A DNA stretch of 64,000 nucleotides from Diplolepis rosae (lineage: Eukaryota; Arthropoda; Insecta; Hymenoptera; Diplolepididae): contig JAPYXD010000262.1 in NCBI GenBank assembly GCA_030998225.1, forward strand, positions 62,001 through 126,000, read 5' to 3'. The position numbers and the translations under genes were made by a program. The notes under the pieces were generated by a model. It made no database searches, had not been told where the DNA came from, and worked only from the letters and a program-made list of their open reading frames with translations. Shown one piece after another: positions 1 through 9,726 of this stretch. The stretch's first letter is position 1. Every line of letters begins with the position of its first letter.

Positions 1-715
1 CAAATTTGCTAATTTCCAAAGTATCACATGCCCTTAACAATAATTTATAAATGCATTTTAAGTTTCAATGATAAAAAAAAGACAAGTCTGTATGGTTATG
101 AATATTTATAATAATGGAAAAAAAATTTCAAAAAATTATTTCCAAAAACACAAAAGTAGTGCTCCATCCCTCAATTTTGATTGGATGTGGCTGGTTAACG
201 AACTTGTCCTTACTTTTTCGGCTCCGATAAAGTGTACCAAAGCTCAATTCAATCTGATAATTCTATCGAGAGTTATGCCGCACACGACCTTCTACAGACA
301 GACATACAGACACTTTCGTAAAAACCCTTTTTTCTGACTCAGGGGGTCTCAAAACGTTAAGATTTGATGAAAATTTCGAAAGTCATTTTTCACATAAAAC
401 CAATACCTTCTCATCCATGATGAGAAAGTAAAAAGATACGTTTCATTCTTAAATTGATAACTTAAGGGCATGTCATTGACTTGACTTTATCCAATACTTT
501 TCGTGCTTTCCATTTTTAAATTAATAACTCAAATCAATTTTCCATTGCATATAAACGTAAAATAAATATCAAGGTACCTTTATCAAATTTGCTAATTTCC
601 AAAGTATCACATGCCCTTAACAATAATTTATAAATGCATTTTAAGTTTCAATGATAAAAAAAAGACAAGTCTGTATGGTTATGAATATTTATAATAATGG
701 AAAAAAAATTTCAAA
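1..715 (+). repeat. Direct repeat pair, 132 bp at 583-bp spacing
   Basis: Bases 1-132 and 584-715 are identical, including an eight-A run near the end. They diverge right after it (A at 133, G at 716). The left copy touches the window edge, so its true start is unknown. The DNA between them (149-428) holds a separate dispersed repeat. The arrangement could be a local tandem duplication or the repeated ends of a larger element; the sequence does not decide. The short open frame at 68-337 runs through repeat DNA and is not called as a gene. Confidence 0.9.
149..428 (+). repeat. Dispersed repeat, copy 1 (non-autonomous element)
   Basis: This stretch matches 18313-18615 along its whole length in the same orientation. 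Shared landmarks are GGCTGGTTAACGAACTTGTC-like and GCTGGTTAACGAACTTGTC segments near the start, a GACA-type short repeat, ACTTTCGTAAAAACC, and TCTGACTCAGGGG. Both copies end in a short stem made of TCTCAT and ATGAGA around a few bases. No coding sequence is seen. A SINE or a LINE 3' tail would fit, but no tRNA-like promoter boxes were recognised, so the class is left open. Confidence 0.75.
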
Positions 716-867
716 GAAATTTTTTTCATAATTATGAAAATTTATGACCATACAGACCTTTATTAATGTATTTTATTTAATTCTAAAAATTTTCAGTTAC
801 CTGTTCTAATTTTTAAAGAAATGGGGTTAAAGAAACTGAAATGCCGGTAAAGTAGGAATCTAGTCAC

Positions 868-897
868 GTGACCAGGCTGGTCCATGGCCTTAATCTA
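868..897. repeat. Solo end of the CCATGG...CACGTGAC MITE family
   Basis: The segment reads GTCACGTGACC, then TGGTCCATGGCCTTAAT, and closely matches the right end of the palindromic element in METTL3 intron 3 (4278-4502). Only one end was found here. No partner end was recognised in the flanking 700 bp, so this is probably a fragment. A third, more decayed end lies at about 6176-6202. Confidence 0.55.
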
Positions 898-946
898 AAA
901 AATATTCAAATTTCAGAACACAATCTAAAAAAACATTTTGTTTAGA

Positions 947-1276
947 CATGGAGATATACGGAGACCAATCTCGAATCTACATATATCCATTCCCTAAAAG
1001 AAGTAGTGCCAAGTACATAGTAACAAAACTTCCCGATGAGGGCATGTGTGTTCCCTGGGTGCAAAATGGCGACGCCCAATACATGATGTCAAAGTATTTA
1101 TCTTATATTTATTAGATTATTATAAACCGTGGATGCCACCATTTTGCACTCAGGGAACACACACGCCCTAATCGGGAATTTTCCTAACTAAGTACTTGGC
1201 AGAACTTCATTTCGTTTTTTATGAAGTACGGCCATAAGAGATAAAGAGATTGGTCTCCTTATATCTAGTCTCCATG
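947..1276. mobile_element. hAT-type MITE with 8-bp target duplication TGTTTAGA
   Basis: The element begins CATGGAGA and ends with the inverted copy CTCCATG. The inverted similarity continues inward on both sides (GGAGACCAATCTC on the left, GAGATTGGTCTCC on the right; then GGGAACACACACGCCC-type arms facing GTGTTCCC). The bases TGTTTAGA occur exactly at 939-946 and again at 1277-1284, a perfect 8-bp target site duplication. Eight-bp duplications are typical of the hAT superfamily (P elements also make 8 bp). At 330 bp with no coding capacity it is non-autonomous. A sister copy lies at 22316-22605 and a half copy at about 20883-21010. Confidence 0.85.
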
Positions 1277-1284
1277 TGTTTAGA

Positions 1285-2204
1285 CTTGCTTGTTCCATAC
1301 TTGCCCTCTCAGCTATTGATGAGTTTCAATCAAAGATATTTTGGTTTCAATAATTTCGCACCAGTAGAAAGTAGTAAGAAGAGCGCTGAATAACATAAAG
1401 TAAGAATTGTTGTTAACATCTTTTGAAAAATCGCACAACTCGGCACAAGTTTCCAATTCCTGAAATTATTTATTTATAAAATTCTGATTTTTTGATTCCG
1501 AATTTTTTAAAAATATTTTTAAAATTAGGGGTTCGGAATTACAGCAAAGCAATGAAATTTGTATCTGTTACTCAATAAACATTTTATTGACCTGTAAAAA
1601 TGTAGAAAAACATTTATTTTTGTAAATTCAAAATTTTTTTGTTTTTTTTGTTTTTTTCGAAAAGCAGGCAAAGTTGCGAAATTTCTGCTAGCAGCACAAA
1701 ATTGGGTGCACTTGAGAGTACCTAGCACAAATGTTAGTTTTATGTTACGGCAAAGTTGCGGTTCTAGCAAAAAAAAAGTTCTTCAAAATGTACGGCCATA
1801 ATTTTTGATTTTTCAAAAAATCGTTTGCGGCACAAATCAGCACAACTCTAGCACAACTGAGCACAACTTTTATTCTCTGAAAATATTATGTTTGCGGTTC
1901 TAACTTCCAGGACATTAAAAATACAGTATTCTATTTTTGTTCCATGCGTTTTTAAGATTTTTTGTATCAGTTCTCATAAATTTTGTCAATAAAAATATTG
2001 AACATGTAAAATTTTCCAAATTATGTCCGACGAATTATTTTTTTTTTGTTGATAAAATTGTAAAATGGAGGGGGTAAATTTGATCTACGATATAAGAACA
2101 CTATTACAGCAGTCGTTTTACCTACATTGAATTAAAGAAAATTATTTGTTTTGCTTTTACATTGAATGAAGTACCTGAATTATTATTTAAAATTTAAAAA
2201 AAAC
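1285..2204. other. AT-rich intergenic DNA with degenerate GCACAAC / GCAAAGTTGCG repeats
   Basis: No gene is recognised. Short motifs recur irregularly: GCACAAC-like words near 1431-1450 and 1820-1870, and GGCAAAGTTGCG at about 1667 and 1749. They may be the remains of an old tandem repeat. The 81-residue open frame on the minus strand (1525-1770) lies wholly within this low-complexity DNA, and no domain was seen in it. Confidence 0.4.
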
Positions 2205-2330
2205 TTTAATATCGATATTATATCGATATATCGGAAACTTTCGCCGATATGTAAGTGATATCGATATTTAACTTCCTGTTATATCGATATTGTAAATATC
2301 GATATTTTCCTTTCGATATTGCATCACTAA
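2205..2330. promoter_or_regulatory. Cluster of TATCGATA / ATCGAT sites
   Basis: About 120 bp contain repeated ATCGAT palindromes, several inside a full TATCGATA. In insects TATCGATA is the DRE bound by DREF in housekeeping promoters. The cluster lies about 750-860 bp upstream of the METTL3 start codon, with two hairpin elements in between. Runs of ATCGATAT are also common in insect interspersed repeats, so a repeat remnant is at least as likely as a working regulatory element. Confidence 0.35.
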
Positions 2331-2357
2331 TTGGCACTCATATGTTATTCGCCGTTC

Positions 2358-2535
2358 TTAAGGAGGAATTACACCTCTGCTGACCTCTGCATGCAGGCAT
2401 TATGCATGCAGGTTACCATGATAACATACAAGACAGAAAGAGACTGACAATTTTCCTATTTCTTTCCCACTAATATGTTACCATGGTAACCTGCATGCAT
2501 ATTTCCTGCATGCAGAGGTGTAATTCCTCCTTTAA
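2358..2535. mobile_element. Palindromic MITE A upstream of METTL3
   Basis: The left arm starts TTAAGGAGGAATTACACCTC and the right arm ends with its inverse, GAGGTGTAATTCCTCCTTTAA. Both arms also carry GACCTCTGCATGCAGG-like and GGTTACCATG segments in mirrored order around a roughly 45-bp centre. There is no coding sequence. It abuts the next hairpin element directly. Whether TTAA at both ends is a target duplication or part of the repeat cannot be settled here. Confidence 0.75.
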
Positions 2536-2683
2536 GGTGAAATCCGATGGCAGCAGAAAACGCCAAGTAGAAAACGGACAGCCAATTACAGAAGATCTTT
2601 AGATTTCTTTCTTCTTAGAACTGTTCTGTAATTGACTGTTCGTTTTCTGCTTTGCGTTTTTTGCTGCCATCGGATTTCACCTT
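2534..2683. mobile_element. Palindromic MITE B upstream of METTL3
   Basis: The left arm, AAGGTGAAATCCGATGGCAG, is mirrored exactly at the right end by CTGCCATCGGATTTCACCTT-type sequence. GCAGAAAACG and CAATTACAGAA blocks also pair across the centre. About 150 bp in all, with no coding potential. It starts where MITE A stops, so one may have inserted at the edge of the other. Confidence 0.75.
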
Positions 2684-3067
2684 TACTACTTTCTACTAGT
2701 GCCATTTTGCTTATTCTAAATTACTGAAACACGTATATTAATGTTTATGTCGGCTGGAAATGGTCTATTCTGGACCCACTTCAAGAGTGAGAAAGGCAGT
2801 TATATCTGTGCGTCTTTCTCACTCTCATTGACTTGCGTTTGACGTTGCGTTAAAACGCACAGATAGGACTGCGCCCTGAGAAATTGGTCTATGTCTATTC
2901 TCAATTGTTCTTAATTTCGCTGGACCTTAATGTACCGCTCCCTGGAAATCGACTTAAATTCATATCGACTTTCCAATTTTCCATATCTACAACCTAAAAC
3001 TGCCAATGAGCGAACCAGGAATGTTCTCTTCATAGATTACCCGGTAACTTTATTTTGATTTGAGAAA
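2684..3067 (+). promoter_or_regulatory. METTL3 upstream region and presumed 5' leader
   Basis: This is the space between the last upstream hairpin and the METTL3 start codon. No TATA box is obvious, which suits a housekeeping gene, but no transcription start can be fixed. It contains an imperfect inverted pair (CTGTGCG near 2813 and CGCACAG near 2857) and a short upstream reading frame at 3006-3035. The extent of the leader is inferred only from its position. Confidence 0.35.
3006..3035 (+). other. Possible upstream ORF in the METTL3 leader
   Basis: An ATG at 3006 opens a nine-codon frame (MSEPGMFSS) ending in TAG at 3033-3035, 32 bases before the METTL3 start. If the transcript begins upstream of 3006, this frame would be met first by scanning ribosomes and could lower METTL3 translation. 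Whether it is in the mRNA is not known from the sequence. Confidence 0.3.
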
Positions 3068-5806
3068 ATGTCAGATGCTTTCGAAGAAATTCAGGCAATT
3101 AAAATCAAAAGGAATTGTTTGCGTGAAAAGTTGCAAAAACGGAGAAGAGAGAGACATGAACTTTTCACGCTCACCTCGGGGGCTTCCTTATCATCCTCCC
3201 CATCCTCAGAGTCGCAAAGCGCTGCTAGTAAGCTAATTTCCTTTGAATATAAATTCATTACTGCACCACCTTTTATTCGTTTTTTTTTTATCAAGTATTT
3301 GGGTTATTTATAAACAGGGTAGAAATTGTAACCTTTGCGTGTTTTTGCTGCGGTAGTTATCTGGACGGAACTGCCTAGCAATATTTTTACCGATCAAGGC
3401 TTTTCAACTTGCTCTAAAATACTCAAATATTTTGCACTTTATTAAATTAAAGTAGACTCACATTGTTTTTCTTATTTTCAGTAGAAACTGCATCATCAAC
3501 ACGTTCGGATCATTCTGAATACGAACAAGAAGTTCTCTGTATATTGCACGATTGCATTTCCAATTTACCCATCACTTCCGCCGATTTATTGGGCCAGTTG
3601 CGAAAAAATTTGAGCGCAGACATTTCTTATACAGACATAAATAAAATATTGGAGAAACTTGCCAGCCAGGACGTCTTAAAGTTAATAATTTTCGATTTAT
3701 GCTACATTAATTCTTCTACATTATTCTTACATTTGATAATAATTTTTCATTTTAGAATCAAGGAAATAACAGAAGATGGAGTTTTCGGATATACAGTTTT
3801 ATCTGTGACTGAGGTACAATCGACTCATTTGCCTTATCAATCAATCGTCGTCGAATGCCCAGAGCGAATGGAATCCTCAGTATTTGATTTGAGCGAAGAC
3901 GTACCGCTTGAGAAGCAATCGAAGCAAGATCAAGTCGAGCAGGATATTATTTCTTTGATATCGATGCCGACGATTCGACAAAAAGAAAGTAAAAAGGTCG
4001 GGGAACAAATCTTACATCTTTTGTCCAAGCAAACATCCAAAGAGAAATCTTTGGCAGAACGATTTAGATCTCAGGGAGGAGCTCAGGTTATGGAATTCTG
4101 CCCTCATGGAACTCGGGTTGATTGTGTTAAAATCAATCAGACGAGTGGTCAAGGATTCTCAGGGAAATGTAAAAAGTTGCATTTCAAGAAAATTATTCAG
4201 AGCCACACAGATGAATCTCTCGGCGATTGCAGCTTCCTAAACACTTGCTTTCATATGGACACGTGCAAGTAAGAATTTAAGGACATAGAGCAACCAGACC
4301 ACCTGACGTCGGTAATTCCAATTACAGTATGTAAGATTATTTAAAAATTAAAATATAGTTTTGCTACCAGATAGACCTTGGCTCTTTTGTTCACGTCTGC
4401 CTGGTAACGATAATTCATTTTAATTATAATTTTTTGAATAATCTTACATACTGTAATTGCAATTACCGACGTCACGTGGTCCAGTTGATCCATGGCCTTA
4501 ATTAAGTTGTATATTTATTTAACAATACTTGACCTTTTTTTATTGTTTTTTAAAATTGTAACTCTTTGGTATCTGACGTTCTTTTGGTTATGTAGTTAGC
4601 AAAATGGATGTTGTATCATTTCCTTTAGTTTCATACCAAGTATGTAGGATTTGGAATACGACAAAGGAGATTATTAAGGCAGGTTTGGTGATTTTTTCTC
4701 AAATAGAGTATTGAAAAAAACATTAATTTTTTTAACTTGCTAGGTACTATAGTGAATAATTTTTCAGATAAACTAATTCAAAAAGAATTCACGCAAACTG
4801 TCTTAGCATATCCTTAAAAGTATCTCAAAGTGCTTGCGTTAAATATTTATTATTTTAGAAAAAATTGCAGAAACTAAACTCGCTAAACAAATTTTTTGAC
4901 ATTCACATTACCATTTTCTAATTATTCTGAATTAAAATTGTTTTTACTGTTAGATATGTTCACTACGAAGTCGATAGTTTGGCTCCGCAACAACAAAGAG
5001 ACTCAAATCACGTGGCATTTGACGCAGAGGGAAATGGAAACTCCTTAAATGTAGAAACCACTGCCTCTAAAATACCGAATAAAACAAGCAGTTTCGTATC
5101 ATCAGACTCGTGTCCAAGACTCGCAAGCTCAAATATGAACAACTGCGGTACTGGAACAGAATTAACTCTTTACCCTCCTCAATGGATTCAATGTGATCTT
5201 CGATTCCTCGACATGACCGTTCTGGGTAAATTCGCAGTGATAATGGCAGATCCACCGTGGGATATTCACATGGAACTGCCATATGGGACGATGTCTGATG
5301 ACGAAATGCGGCAGCTCGGGATCCCAGCACTTCAAGATGAAGGACTTCTTTTTCTCTGGGTTACTGGAAGAGCTATGGAGCTTGGCAGAGAATGTCTTCG
5401 ACTCTGGGGATATGAAAGAGTCGACGAGATAATTTGGGTTAAGACAAACCAACTACAGAGAATAATTCGTACTGGAAGAACGGGCCATTGGCTGAACCAT
5501 GGTAAAGAACATTGCTTAGTAGGAATGAAGGGAAATCCTAAAATTAATCGAGGGCTGGATAGTGACGTTATTGTTGCTGAAGTAAGAGCTACGAGTCACA
5601 AGCCAGATGAGATTTATGGAATAATTGAACGTATGAGTCCGGGAACTAGAAAAATTGAACTCTTTGGTCGTCCTCATAATGTTCAACCAAATTGGATAAC
5701 TCTAGGAAATCAAGTCAACGGTGTTCATCTTATAGATCCACAGCTTATAAAAGCTTTCAAAAAACGATATCCCGATGGTAATTCGATGAAACCTTGTAAG
5801 GGATAG
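3068..5806 (+). CDS. Mettl3: METTL3, catalytic subunit of the m6A mRNA methyltransferase
   Basis: METTL3 transfers a methyl group from S-adenosylmethionine to adenosine N6 in nuclear mRNA, as a heterodimer with METTL14 inside the writer complex. Four coding exons are read: 3068-3227, 3482-3680, 3756-4268 and 4954-5806. All have GT..AG borders and phases that join without a stop, giving 574 residues, close to the family's roughly 580-610. The start MSDAFEEIQ suits the family's N-terminal leader helix, followed by a basic stretch (KLQKRRRERH). Two CCCH zinc fingers span residues 235-294 (the first begins CPHG; the second ends TCKYVH and is split by intron 3). The MT-A70 domain carries the catalytic DPPW at 390-393. 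GHWLNHGKEHCLVG (about 468-481), RPHN (530-533) and NQ (543-544) match the known RNA- and cofactor-binding positions. Intron 3 (685 bp) holds a palindromic MITE. The gene looks intact. Confidence 0.96.
4278..4502. mobile_element. Palindromic MITE in METTL3 intron 3
   Basis: Arms of about 65 bp face each other. The left runs TTAAGGACATAG..., GACCACCTGACGTCGG, ATTACAGTATGTAAG; the right is its inverse and ends GGTCCAGTTGATCCATGGCCTTAA. The two arms differ at a handful of positions. TTAA stands at each end, so TTAA could be the target duplication (as for piggyBac-type elements) or a 2-bp TA. There is no coding sequence. It lies well inside the intron, away from the donor at 4269 and the acceptor before 4954. 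Related ends are seen at 868-897 and about 6176-6202. Confidence 0.8.
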
Positions 5807-6555
5807 GTATATTACTAAATTCTAGTTCAATTTATTTTATTTGGTGAAAAGGAAAAGTGATGAAAAATCAACATAAATACATAAACAGTTTAGTCTGGAA
5901 TTTTTACATAAAAAAATTTATTTTAGTATTCGTAAAAAAGTGAGATGCGATACAAATTATACTAAAATTTTCGCTATAATTATATACGCGTGGATACAAA
6001 ACCTAAAAAATATTTTTTCAAACGGAAAAATTTCTTAAATACAGATCTTGTATAAAATGGGTTAGAATACTCATTAGTAAAAACCCATCTGCTTTCAGAA
6101 TACTAGTAAATTGTATCCGCAATACTGTGTGTTTGTTCAGACAAAGTTGAACATTTTTTCAGATTTATCAAACATGACCATGGATTAACCGGACTACATG
6201 GCTGAATTATAGTTGATATTCTCGCAAGAAAATTTTTCTCGAACACCAAATACTTTTTTGATTATTTGAAAGACATGGTAGAATACGGTAAGGAATGTTT
6301 GTCTTGTTCATTTTAGTAAATATTTCGTTCCAGTTTTATTTTCTGCAAAGAAAATTGTTTGCAAAAATTCTATTAAAAAGAACCATACAGTCGTTCCTTG
6401 TATTCTATATTTCGAAAATTTAAAAAAATGTATTTTGAGTTCGAAAACAGTTATCTTACAGGAATAATTAACCTATAAATTTTGATACGATTTATCATCC
6501 CTAGAATTTTAAACTAAATCAATTCATTCTCTTCCTTTAGGATTTATAGAAAAAG
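5807..6555. other. Convergent intergenic region / 3' UTRs of METTL3 and the RhoGEF
   Basis: METTL3 ends at 5806 (TAG) and the RhoGEF, on the other strand, ends at 6556, so the 749 bp between them must hold both 3' ends. No AATAAA was found on the + strand after METTL3. On the minus strand AATAAA reads at 6340-6335, about 215 bases past the RhoGEF stop, and is a candidate poly(A) signal; TTTATT words near 5830-5840 would be a distal alternative. A decayed MITE end (CCATGGATTAACCGGAC) sits at about 6176-6202. Otherwise AT-rich, with no gene. Confidence 0.5.
6335..6340 (-). terminator. Candidate poly(A) signal of the RhoGEF gene
   Basis: AATAAA on the minus strand, about 215 bases downstream of the RhoGEF stop codon. 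It is the nearest canonical hexamer seen in that 3' flank. In AT-rich DNA such hexamers also occur by chance. Confidence 0.4.
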
Positions 6556-8878
6556 TCACGTGTAATCAATACTTTTCTGCTTCGATTTTAATAAACTTCT
6601 CCGAAGTGCAAAGGCGAAATTGTTTTCTCGTAGACTTGACCTGGAACTTCGGTTCAGTTCGAATGTCTGAAACTCTGTTTTATCTTCGTTTTCATTCTCT
6701 TTTTTCGGAGAACTGTATTTAAAAACTCGTTTTAATGAATCCATCCAATGCTTCTTTTGGTGTTCGTCCTCAACAGATAAAATGTGTTTACCGACTATGA
6801 ATCGCAGTGTTAATTGATTCGTTGAATTTACGTCCACGCAAATTTGGTCCTTCGTTACGATTGGGAAAGATAAAGTATATTTCTTTGCTAATCGCCTTAC
6901 GGGCCTTGTCAATGCTAAACACGTGTTGAAAAGGAAACAGTGGTATTTCTACAACAAAAATATGTTTTCATAAGTATTAGACAAATTAAAATTTTTTTTT
7001 AATTGGTGTTTTTTAACCGTTGTATTAATACTGAAATAAGATTAAAACCCTGACGGTTATAAGCACATACTTTCTAATTTTTTCAAAGTTTGTACATATA
7101 ATTTAATAGCACTCAGTTTCAAATGTGTATGAAAAAAATGATTACCATTCCCCGATTGTCTCTGAGTTGTCCCTCGGTTATCAATTCTGTAGCATTTTCA
7201 ACGCATTTTTTCGGATCGTAATCCTCTTTGGAGTTTATTTTTGTCTTGGCCAATTTACATTCAGCTTCTCCCATAGCTTTATCTATGGTATTTAGTAACT
7301 CTGATAAAATTTTTTGCGATTTCTTTAATGAAATTTCATCCAGATGGCCTACTGGTGTGTGTCGCAGAATTTCTTTCACTAGCAATGGATACTTTACGAT
7401 ACGAGATCGAGGAACGTCTAGATATGTCCATATATCAACAGCACGGGAAGATTCCAATTTTTTCTTTAAAAATTCTTGCAATCGTTTATTAGTAAGTTTC
7501 TTTGATTCAAGAAGGTGCCTTGCCCACACCTGATTTTGGCATCTTTCTATGTACAGATTTTTCAACTGCGAAAACTAAAAAAAAATTTCAAAATAAATAA
7601 GAATCTAAAGACCGTATCTATTGTCTATCTTAAAAGTATCTTAAAGATCTTAAAAGTATGGACTAAGAATACAGGACTTAAAATCGTTTACAATAATTAA
7701 TATCTATGGTTTAAAATAAAAATTTACCCAATTTTCTATCGTTGGTCCTACAGTATTAGTAAAACCAGATTTGTCACGAAGTTCAAATAATTTATCTTTT
7801 AATTCATTGTGTAAATCGATAAAACTATCGATGTTTCCGAAAAGAATGTCGAGTTCGGACGAATTAAAAATATTTGTCAAAAGAAGAGGCTCGAAGTAAT
7901 AATCTCTTAAAGCAGTAAGATCATTTAAAAGAATATTTTCTCCACAGTATAGTTCGTAAATTGCTTCCTGTCGTTTTACTTCTTTGCGACTCAAGATCGA
8001 ATTAATGTGGTCCTTAATATTACCTTCTACTACGTCGACCATCCAACTGCGTATAACCACATTCCCTGATAATTCATTGCTGAAAGTTAAGTTAAGAAAT
8101 TAATTTAAATTTCTCAAAGCTACTACAAAATTAAAACATTTAAAATTTCTCTCATAACAAAACAAATGTTTTCATTTCAGCAACATTTATTTAATAATAT
8201 GAATTCTTGTAAATATTCTTTAATATATATGACGCAAGATGAGAGAACAAAGCCTATGTCAAAAAATTTTATTTTCAGACTAATGGTTTTATATAGGTTT
8301 TGAGCTTTTCTGTCGTTTGGAAACACTCAAAGTAGGCTCTGTCAGAACACAGTTGGAAGTCTACTCGTGGGGTTTGGCTCACTAAGTAAAATTGCCTATT
8401 TGGATTTAAGCATCTTTCTCTAATTCTGCGTCATGAATATATTTTATTTTATTTAACGTACTTTTTAGGAGTAACATAAGTATCTGCCTCAGAACCAGCG
8501 ATTGACAAAAAAGAAGAATTTGACTGGTTGTTGCTAGTTCTTTTACGTTTTCTTTCTGATTTAGAAACGGAAAACCGCGTGGGAAAAAATATATTGCTAG
8601 TCACTTCAGTCATTCTTCGACGTTTCCTTTTTCCACCAGTGTCAGAATCGATAGAAATATCCATTGAATTGATACTTATTGCATCGCTTTTTGTACGCTT
8701 TCTTGATCTCTGTAATTTAAAATCATAACTATTATTTTGACAAAAAAATTCAATAGAAGTATTATATTAAATAGACAATTAAAAATTTTCGACTAAAATG
8801 AAATTCACTCACGAGCCAAAACCTTTTTTGTGGTTCCTGGAATTTCATCGAAATCGTAACGTCCCCAGTGTCATCCAT
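6556..8878 (-). CDS. Rho guanine-nucleotide exchange factor (DH-PH), NET1/ARHGEF3 type
   Basis: DH-PH proteins load Rho-family GTPases with GTP; NET1 and ARHGEF3 act on RhoA/RhoB. Five coding exons are read on the minus strand: 8878-8813, 8709-8462, 8079-7728, 7574-7146 and 6948-6556. Each has GT..AG borders and matching phases, giving 495 residues. The start MDDTGDVTISMKF lies in a short first exon of 22 codons. Residues 49-54 (KRKRRR) and 75-79 (RKRKR) are basic clusters like the nuclear-localisation signals of NET1. The DH domain covers about 138-320, opening with KRQEAIYELYCGE and including the hallmark helix DVPRSRIVKYPLLVKEIL (275-292). The PH domain (about 350-440) ends in the usual helix with Trp433 (HWMDSLKRVF). 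The sequence does not decide between NET1 and ARHGEF3, and arthropods may have one shared orthologue. At exon 4 a second acceptor nine bases downstream would drop three residues. The gene looks intact. Confidence 0.92.
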
Positions 8879-9100
8879 TTTGGCTTTAAAATTTGTTAGC
8901 TCTAAAAGTCGAGAGAAGAATCTAATAGTTATTGAGCATATGTTCTTATTTCGACATCTCCTTTATTTGAAAACCAAAAATTACACAGAGAATGCCCGAA
9001 TATCAAGTTTTCAAACCAAAATAACAACTGCAATAATGAATAAACAACAAACAGACTGCCGTACTACACAGTCTACAACTCTACAGTTCAAATCTGTTCA
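8879..9100. other. RhoGEF 5' flank
   Basis: About 220 bp separate the RhoGEF start codon (8876-8878) from the first large inverted arm. It should contain the 5' leader and perhaps the promoter. No TATA box or other clear signal is seen. The open frame at 8868-9116 on the + strand overlaps the RhoGEF start and runs into repeat DNA; it is not considered real. Confidence 0.35.
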
Positions 9101-9194
9101 AACCACGAAGGAATAATAAGGAGACCTATCTCCATGTAAGCGACTTGGCAGGAGCAACGGCACGGTAAGTGCCCGGCTTGTAAATTGGAAGTAG

Positions 9195-9726
9195 TGGAAA
9201 GGAGTGCGCAAGTGCGCAGTTGTCCTCTTCTTACTCATGAGACGAATCTGTCAAATTGTCAAATTGATCTAAGCCAGAGTGATTATGTTGATCGATTTTT
9301 TGATCATTTGCAAGCGGCAGATATTTGTTCAATTTCAATTTAGTTTAAAAAAAATATATATTATCTCAGGACTTCTATAAAGCTAAAGGAGTGCATTATG
9401 AAAGTGGTAAGTATATAACGAATATAAGATTGTAAATATTGAAATTGAAATTATGGTATTTGTTATTACTTCGTAAATGGTGTGTTAAATAATGTTGAAT
9501 AGTTTTTTCCTTTAAAGGTGAGGGAATTTAATCCGAGAAATTTTCAAGATTTTGAAGATCGCATGTAATATAATATAATGCATTTAATATAATAAATTTT
9601 TTTCTTAGCTATATCGTGTCGCGTACCGGGTTGCATAACCTCTCTGGCTTAGATTAATTTGACAAGTATGTCTCACTCGCACATTTTCCCGTGAGTAAGA
9701 AGAGGACAACTGCGCACTCCTTTTCA
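9195..9726. mobile_element. Inverted-repeat element nested in the left arm
   Basis: Ends are mirrored: GGAGTGCGCA...GCAGTTGTCCTCTTCTTAC on the left, GTAAGAAGAGGACAACTGC then GCACTCC on the right. The similarity continues inward to GATCTAAGCCAGAG (9276) facing CTCTGGCTTAGAT (9642). The related right arm (about 20745) reads straight through GGAAGTAGTGACAGAGATG in reverse with no such DNA, so this is an insertion. The left end has a small internal duplication (GTGCGCAAGTGCGCA). The target duplication is unclear because GTAGTG/CACTAC at the borders may belong to the element. No coding frame was recognised. Confidence 0.75.

Noticed and set aside
2763..2890. Possible third hairpin upstream of METTL3
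   Set aside because: Only short, imperfect inverted words pair (CTGTGCG / CGCACAG, GAGAAAG / CTTTCTC) without convincing ends, so it is mentioned under the upstream region but not called as an element.
3091..3294. Minus-strand frame of 67 codons
   Set aside because: It overlaps METTL3 exon 1 and intron 1 on the other strand and has no recognisable content.
5067..5452. Minus-strand frames of 87 and 96 codons
   Set aside because: They lie opposite METTL3 exon 4 and are shadows of its reading frame.
7228..7700. Plus-strand frames of 101 and 61 codons
   Set aside because: They are opposite RhoGEF exon 4 and its intron; the minus-strand exon is well supported by family motifs and splice phases.
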